Source of the DNA: Lunularia cruciata
Taxonomy: Eukaryota; Streptophyta; Marchantiopsida; Lunulariales; Lunulariaceae
Direction of reading: 5' to 3'
NCBI GenBank assembly: GCA_948567375.1
Contig: OX419758.1
Coordinates: forward strand, 47,817,473 to 47,881,472
DNA: 64,000 nt
The notes beneath the pieces are model-generated. The model saw only the letters and a list, made by a program, of their open reading frames with translations, was not told the DNA's origin and made no database searches. Position numbers and translations under genes: made by a program. Positions 1-10,695 of the stretch are shown in pieces (position 1 is the first letter of the stretch; each line of letters begins with the position of its first letter).

Positions 1-2580
1 GCGGAGATTGAACATGCATTACATAAACAGGTTGGAGAGTGGTGAAGGAGAGTTATAAATACTTAAGATGAGAAGTTCAAAGGTCCATGGATAGAGATCA
101 TGGATATCAATGGAGCATACTCCAATTTATTTTGAGTGCAAAAAATTAGGGATTTGGGCAGATCAGGTTTTTGTACCAAAGAATTCTTGTTCCAAAAGGT
201 TCTTGTACTAAAAGTTTCTTGTACCCAATGGTTCCTATACAAGACAAGATTTAGCTTGTACAATAGAGATTCTTATTCAATAGTAGATAAGCTCTCTTCA
301 CATTTTTTTTTCACCATCAATTTTGTTCACATTTGTCGTTTGTTTTTGATTGTGTTCATCTTGTGGGCATTGGTTTGTTAGTATAGGCTAGGAGTTTGGA
401 GATTCTTCAATAGACTCTTCATGATGCCTCCACTTTGTTCTTTGGCATAGGTAGCTAGAAGGACTACCATAAATAAGACTCCTCATCTAGCACCCTATAC
501 TCCTGATGTACATCTAGGACATAGATCTAAGCACCACCTTTTCTAGCACACTCCCAAAGGGTCTTAGGTCCCCTTGATAGAGCCACTTTTACTCCTTTGC
601 CACATCTTTTGTTGTCCCTTGGCAAGGAATCTACTTTGGTTGATTCTCTTATGGCGTATCCTACTTTGGTTGATTCTCATATGGAGGATCCTCCATCCAT
701 TAACTCCTTTAAGCTCCTTTCATGACCTCTCATCCTTGCTTTCTAGATCCAACACCATCTCTACCCATTTTGATCTCCCCATCCCTCCAAACCTCCCACC
801 ACTACCGACTGCTATCCCTCCTTCAGTAGATTCCACTTTACCAGAGACCTATACAATCTTGGCTTGATTGCCCATGGGTGGGGATTTGGCTTGGCTCAAC
901 ATTGAGGGTGAGCTAAATGCTTGAGAAAAAATGTCACTTTGCCACCTACTTCCTTAGACCTTGTAGCTCTTTTATCTCAAATGCATTGATTCAAGCTACT
1001 ACTCATGCACACCTACTCTCCCAATTGGGGAACACACAAGTGGCAACTCTCTCCTTTTGTGATATTATCTCTCCAAGACCATCTTATTTGGCACATACAT
1101 ATCCTCCAGTTTTCTTGCAATATCTATAGTCCTTTGAAAGTCACATACACCATTCCTTCTCCACACTCTTAAGGGCCTTGTATGCTCGCATAATTATTAG
1201 ATGATTGGTAGAAATTGTACATAGCTCTTCCTATAGCCATGGGAGGATATGATATCACATCACATGAGGCTATTGCACCAGCAACTTACCTAGGACCTTG
1301 GACCATAGTGGCTCCCCTTTTGGTAGATAGGTTCTTACACAAGGAGCATCTATTTTTATTGCCACCCATCATGGCAATTGACTCATGCATCCATGCTTTC
1401 CAAACATCTCTTCAATTGGCTCATGATTTATTGCCAAGACCATCATGTACAACACTTCACTCCTTTGGGACTTTGTTTCCCTAGACTCTAGGAAAATTTA
1501 GGTGGAGCTCAATGAGTGTATGTATACTTACACCCTTTCTAGCATCCTCATTGATGTGCCTTTACCTGATAGAGCTAGGATCCTCTCTTGCGGCACTTGG
1601 AGCTTGACTTCATACTTTCTCCTTGATTGAGGACTTTTGGTTCACATCGGAGGAGTTCACTATGGCTCTTTGACTTTGGCTAGGTCTACTAGATCTAGCA
1701 TTCTTGTGCATACCAAACCAATGCTCATGTGGTTCTACATTTGATGTTGAGTGCATCCACATCTTACTATATGCCATAGGAGGAGAGTACTAGAGTCCAC
1801 GATGCTATTAGAGATGTGGTGGCCTACATCATATAGTCTACTCGCTCACATGTTCAGATTGAGTGATTGATGGTCCTACTAGGCTCACCTCATTGGTGGG
1901 TGTGAACACATGTTGTCACTTTCAGGGATGGTCTACATATATTGTATGATGTGGTGGTGGCAAATCCACTTCAACTATAGTCCTTGGCACGAGCTAGCAT
2001 CCAAGCATGAGCTACAACGATCATCCTCACCAAGGGGAAGGAGGACCACTATGCACAATGACTTGCCTCCAACACCTTCGTCCCCCTCGCAGTGGAGATC
2101 TTTAGCCACCTTCATCATCAATTTGATGATCTCCTTCAAGAGGCAGCATGGGGCTCACTACAAAGGAGAGGTGCCTTTTCTTTCTTACCTGCCATACTTA
2201 CCTCTTATTTATAGCAGATAGTCTCTATCACCCTATAGAGATCACAAGTTCTGAGTCTTCATCGACGGGCATCAATAGTGGGTGGTGGTGCTCTTGTTCC
2301 ATTGATGACATTCCACTCACAGTTGCCAGATGTACCCTTGGAGGATCTCTACCACACCACTCAGTTATAGATTCCTATATTGTTCTTTTTTCATATGTCT
2401 TGTGTAGGTTACAGTGGTTAGCAACAGGTTACAAAGTCAGCATAGAGCTTAGTTCTCTAGCCTATTTGCATATTTTCGTAGAGTTTTTAGCTCTTCTTTC
2501 TCATTTGCGCTTTTGGGTGAACTTGTATTCCTTTTCTCCCGCTCCTCCACAGTATTTAATTGGGCCAATTGACCTTTGAG
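1..2580. other. No recognisable gene; degenerate, probably repeat-derived sequence
   Basis: Several open stretches of 70-143 codons occur on the + strand, but none shows a known domain, consistent start context or splice support. Their composition (Leu/Ser/Pro-rich, from CT-rich DNA) is what chance reading of CT-rich plant DNA gives. I see no LTR ends or pol motifs. The texture resembles old transposon debris, but I cannot assign a family. Confidence 0.4.
631..690. repeat. 30-bp tandem duplication
   Basis: Two adjacent 30-bp units (631-660 and 661-690) share CTACTTTGGTTGATTCTC followed by T/A-TATGG, differing at only a few positions. It lies in otherwise uncharacterised CT-rich sequence. Confidence 0.8.
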
Positions 2581-5500
2581 AGGAAAAAAAATATCTCCAA
2601 GCTTGGTCCAATGTTTATAGACTGATTACTACACTCGGAAGGCACTACTTACTGTTTGGGCTCTAATCTCTCGGAAACTTTGACACACTGCCTAGTTGAA
2701 GAAGTGAGCCCCATAGCTCTATGGTATCTTCCACACTCTGAACTTCCACGTGCCTACCTCCTTATCCCAACTACAACTGCATCCTTGTGTTTGTACCCGA
2801 TTCTAAAATGATTATCTTTTCCCCCTACCCACTCAGCAGCCTCCGCTCGCCAGATCTTTCATTTTCATAAAATGATCCATGTATAAAATTATTTCCCCAC
2901 TTCTTGATTCACGTCCAAGCTCCTCTCCCAGACTTTCACCTTCAATTATCAACTAGAGGTACAACTTTCCAAATCCTCCTTACTCAAACTACTATTTTCG
3001 CGTCCGCAATTCCAATCTTCCATAATTAACAGTCCTCCCACTGGATAGCATCTGCATCTGTAATTCCCGTCATTTGGAGTCCTCTTTCTCGATTCACAGA
3101 GCAACACTTCAGCACTCCAGCTGTACTTTAGTGCTTAACTACTCACCCACTACTTTTCTCATAAGACTCATCTCGACTCAAAATGTAAGTCGCCACCTGT
3201 TATGTTCATCCATCGGTATGCCTTTTTCCACAACCTGGTCTTTCAACCTGGTTTCTTCTTTGCTCCTTACTTTTTTGGAATTCGCTGATATTTCATTTCT
3301 ATTGCGAAATAAATGCCAAATTCCATCCGTGTTTGCTCCCCTATCCAGAAATCTCTCGCCCAGCACTTGCTGGCCTGGTTGTCCATGCAGTCCTTGATCT
3401 CTCGCCCATACTCCAATTGCTCAATTTCTCCAATTCTACACTAATAAACTCAACGCAAACATTCGCTATTACTAAAGTGGATAGACCGCGTAGCACTTGT
3501 ATTGAATTGCATTCACATCGCTATTACTACTAAAGTGGACAGATCAGGTAGCATTCGTAGTCAATTGTATTCAAATCAGAGCTCGAATATCGATTCACCG
3601 CGATAGGCACTTAATACTTCCACCACGGCCATACGGTACAGTACAATTTGCTAATCAATTTCACCTTTCGAATCTAAGCTTGCCCTTTACGAAAACTAAT
3701 CACACACCAGAATCACCTGATCTACACAAGCAGTATCTCGGTGGCGGTAGCAGAGTAAATGCCCAATTGAGCAAATGACCAATTTGTATTCTTGTTCTAA
3801 CAAAACAGCATCCTCACAATCAGACCCATCACTTTCATCACGTTATCGTGATCCATCACTTGAAAGGATCGACAAAATTCAAGTTGCACCCTCCGATGAA
3901 GTGACAAACATCCACTGAGACTGAATCATAAATCTACACACAATACAAACCTCAAATCGGGTCTCGAATCGGGTCTCAAACGTTCCAGTCCTAGTTCCTT
4001 TGGTGTTGTCGTTGGACGCAGAAATCACGATCTCACGGATTCTCACCGCAATAATCGAATCAAATATAATCCACTCTCTAACATTTGGATTTGGACTGCG
4101 GATATAATATCCACAATACAGTAGACGACATCAGGATATTTACGTCGATATCTACCCCTGTACTACGTTCAGAGCACAAATTAGCCAAGACTTCAACGCT
4201 AAAACTCCTTGAGCGTACTGTCGCTCAATATTTCGTACGTTTCCAACCCTATCTTTTCGATCATCGACGATTCTCTTTGGCATGAGGGTTGATAAGTTGG
4301 ATTCTTTCGCTCTATTGGAACATACCGAAATCTCTGATAAATTGAAGAATGCAAATCTATGGATCGTACAAACCGAAACTAATCAAATGCATGCATTGAG
4401 GGCGATAAAAGCCTACAATTGACTGTAGTTAGAAGACAAGAACTTCTCACTAGTCGAAATGTCTCGCTTACTGTATAATCAGTTGGCAAATAAAGGCTGC
4501 ATAAAGGTGCCTTGACATCTCAGTGGGGATATATGTAGCGTGAGGAATTTTATTTTTTAAAACAAGAAAAGTGCTCAGAATCTTTTGTCTCCTCGTGTAT
4601 ATTGTGAGTGTGTTGAACGAGGACAAGAACTGAGGAGAGGAGGAAACTTGCTAAGAATCTTTCGTCCGCTTGTGTGTGATACCGGACCGTTAGAGAAAGA
4701 GCAAGAATCTGCCAAGTACAAGAAATATCATGAGCATAAATCTAGGGCATAAATTTCTTGAAAGTGTGGCGTATTGTTATCGAGATGTTCTTATTTGACA
4801 TAAATCTAGTCAATCCATAACTCTTGTAATGTATACTCAGCACTTTGCAGACCCTCCATGTGAATTGGGAATTCATAGAACTGGACCTTGATCGTTACGT
4901 GAGACTTCTGTTTCTTTCCCGAGCTCAACTATTTTAGCCGGAGTGCTTCATTAGACTCCTCTCCTTCGATTATAGATAAGTCAGACCTAATTAACTTCGG
5001 AATCCACGTTGCTTGTTGGTCACTGGATAATTACAAGTCTGAGTCTAACTTACAACGGACTGTATCCATGAAGCCCTTTCTTTAGTTAGTCACATCTTCA
5101 CTATTGTTAGTTGCGTTCCTATCAAGTTTAAATTGCAATAAAAGCACTTGAGGTGGAGTGCTGCACGCAGTACTACCAGATCCATCTCCAGGCCCTCAGA
5201 AACCCTTTTGATCGATATGGAAATTGGAGTTCATAGTCACTAGCACTATGGAGTTTCTTGAGATTCAACGGCATTCTATATGGACCTCCTCAGAAACAGA
5301 CTCAATACAGTATACTCTGCACTAAATCTTATCATATGGCAAAGACTGAATTTTGCCAGGAATCCAATTAATCAGAATGTTGGTTGGAGATTTCACCCTG
5401 TCACAGCTGAACAATGCAGAGTCCCCAATTTCCATGAATATACTTAGTCTACAAATCTCCCATGCATCATTCCAAAGTAGTAAAGAGTTTGCCCGATTTT

Positions 5501-6338
5501 TTCAGTGCCTTAAGGATTGCTGGAAACTGATGCAACCATCGATATCGTTGATGGACTGAATTCGAACCTACCAAAATCTCCAGGATGGAATCTTGTGCAG
5601 AAAGAATGCACTTGCTGGCGATAGCGTGTGCCGAGGGTGTTCGATATGGCAACTGCATATGGATACAAAGTTTATTGAGAGTTCAAGTTGCGAGTTGATC
5701 TTGGTAAATCCATTTGGAAACCAAGCCTCCTTATATCATTACATTGGTATGCGATCATTCTACCCTGGCACCCGGACCTGCAGTACCAAATCTCGAGCAG
5801 CATGGATGCATTGGCTTGCGCATCAATCTTTCTAGTGAAAAAGTTCGGCGAAATAAGAAATTTGACATATATGATGATCACCACCGTACTATATGCGTTT
5901 TACCACATACGCTTACGAAAAAGACTCTGAGTTTTTGCTAGCATAACGGATTGTACTACCGGAAGAGACCGCTTTGTCGATCTTAGAAGTGACAGCACTG
6001 TGGTCACTCGCCGCCCGATTACAATTTGGACTTTATGGACATCATACTTACTCTCACTCGTCACCAGAAGGTCTGATTTCTCAGTTCAGCACTGGTAATC
6101 ATGTCATTTTCCAGTCTAGCCTTGCTATGGATGCGTTCGGCAATCATGTCTAGGCTCAGTCATAGTTAGAGACGGTTGGCAACTCAAGAACTTCAGATGT
6201 TTCTATAATTATGGCCTCAATGAACCGTGATAATTCAGCACAACCGATCCTCTGTAGCTTCCAATTTCAAGTCTAAGCATTCGTGGTTCGTGGTTCGTGG
6301 ATTGTAAACGATAAAACAAGTGTCCAGCTGTTCTTGAA
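2581..6338. other. Upstream region of the homeodomain gene; no supported coding exon
   Basis: This 3.7-kb stretch separates the degenerate left flank from the first coding exon of the tandem-homeodomain gene. It is less repetitive than its left flank and lacks transposon signatures. Short open frames (for example 4085-4285 and 5353-5559) have no recognisable domain. The in-frame TAA at 6312 shows that the coding frame starting at 6339 does not continue upstream without splicing, so promoter, 5' UTR and 5' UTR introns probably lie here. I could not place a transcription start. Confidence 0.4.
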
Positions 6339-9300
6339 ATGTGGTATCCTGGGTCTATGGTGCGAGCAAGATACGAGTATACATTTGATACACATTTTCA
6401 ACGAAGCATACAGAGTGAACAGAACGGTGACTGTACTAGTCTCTATAGACAGAGGCATGATGGAAGCATTGCTTCCAGTGCTCTAAATGATGGGTGTTTT
6501 GCTTCAAGTCCGGAAGAATTTCAAACTCATTCTTATGGACTCTCTTCACCTCCAGAGGTAAAGGTAAATCCTCCTATTTGCTCCTATCTAGAGCGTTCGC
6601 TTGAATCAACAGCAGCAGCAGCAGCACCTTATGATCAATGGAGGCTCCTCGGTGGTGGATCCTTCTTAACAGGAGAGGTACAAAACTATCCTTGTAACTG
6701 GGCTGCTCCAAATGACTTGCTCGGGGAATCATCTGCTCAGCTAGACTCATTGCTGGATGTAACAAGAACTACATCCTACGAATACCTTCACACACTGGTG
6801 GATGTGACAACAGCAACATCCTGTGAAGATCTTCACACTGTGGAGCTCGTTGGCAGCAAGCTATCGTATGAATCTGCAGATCATACCCTTTTCCTAGATA
6901 CAAGGCTTGGCACATCTTATGATGAAAGTCTACTTACCGTTGAAGATGCGACAGTATCATCTACTTATAATTCGGGGGAAGACAGTATCGACTCCATCTT
7001 GTTGGGGACAGAGGCATCGGCTGAAATTGAAGACAACTTATTGGATACCCTGCTGGACGAGACTATAATATCATCCTATCATGATTTAAAGCACCTACTT
7101 GATACAACACAAGCAGCATCTGAAGATCTAGATCTCCTGGTAGATTCAACATGCCCTGTTACATCTACCATAGAGGCCTGCCGAGATGAACGGGCACCCG
7201 TTAATTCTCGAGGCTGCACAAAAGCGGTTGGCAACTCAAAAGGGAACAGCTTGCTAGCAGATCTCACAAGTTTCGATGAGATGATTGATGACGTCTTTTC
7301 CATGCGAGAGCTCGGTAAGAATACCATCTGTGAGTTTTTTCTCCACTCCATTTACAGGTCGACCACTCAAAGTTTAGTTTCATGCTAAAGTTTCCCATTT
7401 AATACAATGACTATCTTTGAGGCAACGGTTCTTCATGTCTACAGATGCAGTAAGAGATTCTACCCAAGATGCTAGCTCTCCGGAGATAAGAGAAACAGAA
7501 GGGGACGCAATGATGCATTACTACGAGACACTCGACGAAGATGGAAGCGTTTTCAAGAGAGATCTTCTGCTTCAGTCTACCGGTATGAATTGTATACATC
7601 TTGATCAATAGAAACTTTTAAATTGATTCCCTGGACTGTTTCTTAGGAAGTTCTGAAGTTCGTATAACAGTTTATACACATGTGATATTCAAAGCCTCTG
7701 TACCACAGAGTAGATTCTGATTATCAGTGACAAATACAAGTCTACTGATGATATTCGGAATTTATCAAATGGTCCTGAAAATGCATGCTATCTCAAAAGG
7801 AGGCGACCCTTTTGCTTGAAAATAATTTCCCTAGTTATAATCATGCATTTGATCCTCTATATGTATGCAACCATATTTCTCTGGACCCATAACAGGATAT
7901 CTGCTTTAACCAAGAACAATGGTAAGAATATTTAATATGTAAAATCAAACCGCTAATACGTGAAGACTTAGTTTGTGACAGGTGGAGGTCTTCAAGTGGA
8001 CGTTACTTACGATTCAGTGGGATTTGCTCCTAAAACAACACCAAGGATAAATACCTATGTTTCTTCGACTCCATTGGCCATGGAGTTGAAGGAACCTCGT
8101 CTAGATACTAAGCTTCTTGGTCACAGTGCTCAATATCCGTCCCACCATAACGAGGTATTGAAGTATAGCACAACTCTAAGTGGAGAGTCAAAGTGGAAGC
8201 CAGCCAATGGTGATGAATTTGAAGAAACGTGTGTTAGTGAGCAATCACAGTCAGGGCCTTCAGTGAACAGCCCGCCGCTTAATTTTAACTGCAATGTATC
8301 TCCTTCAAGTGGGTGTCGGGTGGTGAGCACAAACCCTAAGCAAGGAGTAAGAACGAATACTGTTGACTTGGCTTATGAGAAAGCAATCATAGTCTCCAGA
8401 ATGTTAGGCAAACAAACTCCAAGAAAGCCTACTGTGGAGTATGAAATGCAACGTATTATAGACCAGTTTGAGGTTTGTTCATTCTTATACTCATTCATTC
8501 TTTCAATTCCAAGTTATTGGAAGTATTGAATTTAGCTTATTTTCTAATTCAAGCAGAATCATCAGAATGGTTGGATTATCGTGCATAAGTTGCATTGCAG
8601 TATGGATTTTAGCTTCATTTTCTAATTCAAGCAGAATCATCAGAATGGTTGGACTATCTTGCATAAGTTGCATTGCAGTATGGAAGTTACTTATCTTAAC
8701 TTACATTACAGCGAATTTAGAAGTATTAATCAATGGAATCTCTGAGTGATTTTTTTTGTTGGCCATTGTAGTATGAATCTCATAGTGCGAACAATAACCG
8801 CAGCAAAGCAGATCGCCAGAGACATCTCATGAAATTTCGGAAGGTAATAATTACATCTACCTAAAGTTGTTGTATTTATCTTCGTTTTGAGTGGCATACT
8901 TGTTTCAATATATCCATCTCATATGTAAACCAGATTTTACAAAGACTCCCAAAGTCTAGATTTGGAAATAATGATTTCGATCGCAGGAAATTACTCGGAT
9001 CATGAACACTTATTGCGAGGGTGAAAGTAGAAGAGTCAGATACCTACCTGATTTCTGCAAGGAAGAACTGAGGTAGTGTGCTACTTCCCTTTTCATGACA
9101 AATTCATCTCGATAATGACGTTGTATTGTTCGCTTTCACCTCAAATTGAAAATGAAAACTGAGAACGGTTGGTGCGTACCCATGTAAAGGCTTATGGGTT
9201 CACTTCTTCATTCCCCTACACCCACCTCGCTTTCAATAGGCATTTCTTTGTGAGTCTTGCCACTTGTTTTCAAGTGGTTTTCAATATTAATCTTCATGTA

Positions 9301-10274
9301 TGTCTGCTTCTCCTGGCCATTATCACTTTCTTGGACACTTCAATCGCAGTTGTTTCAACTCGCTCGTTTGCAGTAGATGGGTTAACAACGGAAATCACAA
9401 GGAGAATCCTTATCCTACCAAGGAGGAAATCACAGCAATGTCTACGGAGTTGGGACTAACCAAACAGCAGGTATGCCGTCAATCCTTTCGCCTCCTCCTA
9501 AGAAGATTGTGAAAAGTTCTGGGAGTAGGCTTGTGAAAGACCTCTGGCTTCCTTCACTGTATAAGTGTCATTAGTTTAGAGTTTTCACATACCACCATCC
9601 AAGTATCAATGTACCAACATTGTTTTATCCATGAGCATGATGGCAGAGAGTTATAAATGTGTGTGTCATGTACAAGTAGTTAATGAGCTTACCTTTGAAA
9701 CTCATGAATTGAAGGTAGAGCAATGGTTCGAGAATTATAGGGTGAGATCTTGGAGTCCGGAGCAAAAAGGTATAAGAAAAGGGAAGTTTTTTCGGTATCC
9801 CACGGAAAGGACTCAAATACTCAAGTAAGCTTGATGCAGACTCACGCATGCTGATCACTTGATTACTTGACTTAGCAATTAACTTGCACTTACTTTGACT
9901 ATGGGCCCTTAATTGACGGATTTGTCTGTGAATAGGAAGTGGATACTTGAGAACAAGTTAGATCCAAACCCGAAAGGAAGCAATTTAGTCCACTTGGCGA
10001 AGGAAACAGATATGACACAGGCACAGGTGATCAACTTTCTACATATTGATGCTTGTTATAATTGGTTCATGCACAAACACTGTTGATCAACATCGCAAGT
10101 GTTACTTGACTAGTGAAAGCTAAATCTCCCGTTTATTTGTACAAAACAACACGAGAACCTAGTTACCTCAACTAACTTTAGATGGATGTAAATTAAACTG
10201 TGAGGTTGAGCTTGCAGATAAAACAATGGTGTTATAATTACAGAAGGAGACACAAGCAGGAGCTTATGCAGTAG
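6339..10274 (+). CDS. Tandem KN/TALE-like homeodomain protein, nine exons, modelled 705 aa
   Basis: Predicted nuclear DNA-binding regulator. Coding exons inferred from GT-AG sites and frame: 6339-7314, 7445-7582, 7982-8472, 8772-8843, 8987-9072, 9374-9470, 9715-9824, 9936-10026, 10218-10274. They total 2118 nt with one continuous frame. Residues 1-370 are acidic and Ser/Thr-rich, with a degenerate Leu-Asp/Thr-Ser-Tyr repeat at about 136-270. Residues 370-560 show no domain I recognise. Homeodomain 1 (about 577-633) has RYLP, then an NPYPT loop, then helix 3 WFENYRVRSW with Asn and Arg at the DNA-contact positions 51 and 53. Homeodomain 2 (about 642-701) has PNPK in the loop and helix 3 WCYNYRRRHK. 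Only about eight basic or polar residues separate them. No KNOX, ELK or BELL domain is evident upstream. The start is the first ATG after an in-frame stop; an upstream spliced start is possible. The domain call is strong; exact exon edges are inferred. Confidence 0.85.
8531..8684 (+). repeat. 77-bp tandem duplication in intron 3 of the homeodomain gene
   Basis: Two near-identical units of about 77 bp start at 8531 and 8608. Each holds TTTAGCTT, TCTAATTCAAGCAG and GCATAAGTTGCATTGCAG, with only three or four differences. They lie wholly between exon 3 (ends 8472) and exon 4 (starts 8772), so they do not change the protein. The high similarity implies a recent local duplication. Confidence 0.9.
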
Positions 10275-10279
10275 ATTCT

Positions 10280-10695
10280 CACATTTGTTTATAATCTGGG
10301 AAGAAAATTCAACTTGCGGATAGAGAAGATACTTGATTACGTGAAGTTCAGCGCATTCCCGGAGTGAGAGCTATAAGCTACCGATGTATATAATCTTGGA
10401 AGCAATTTCATATTGCTTGTAAACTAAGGTTAGCTGATAATTTGAGTTCTCAGTATTCTCCGGGTGAGGTAACAAGGTCCGATATATGTAATCCTGGAAT
10501 CAATTCCAACTTGCACGTAAATAAGATCCGTTGAAGACTTACTTGAATCCTCAGTTTAACGCATTCTGTGAGTGAGGGCCGTAAGCCGCCCTGTGTATAT
10601 AATCTGGGAATTGTGGCGAGAGAAGGCAGTAAGCTACCAATGTATATAGTATCAGAAGCCATTCCAGCTTGTAGATAGATAAGATGAGTTGATGA
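10280..10695 (+). repeat. Degenerate tandem repeats of about 100 bp just after the homeodomain stop codon
   Basis: Four or five diverged units each carry a core like TGTATATAATCTGGAAGCAA, then AACTTG and a GATAAGA-like stretch, then GAGTGAGGGC and TAAGCTACC. Cores start near 10283, 10385, 10483, 10592 and 10639. The unit at 10592 is shortened. They begin within 10 bp of the stop at 10272-10274, so they probably form the 3' UTR. Confidence 0.7.

Noticed and set aside
536-587. Residues 500-585 of the homeodomain protein as a BELL or ELK domain (numbers are residues)
   Set aside because: Charged, partly helical-looking sequence, but I could not match conserved BELL, SKY, MEINOX or ELK positions by eye.
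2148-2579. 143-codon + strand ORF in the left flank
   Set aside because: Low-complexity Leu/Ser-rich product from CT-rich DNA, no recognisable domain.
9169-9459. 96-codon ORF overlapping exon 6 of the homeodomain gene
   Set aside because: Different frame from the homeodomain reading and mostly in the intron; the homeodomain frame has clear domain support.
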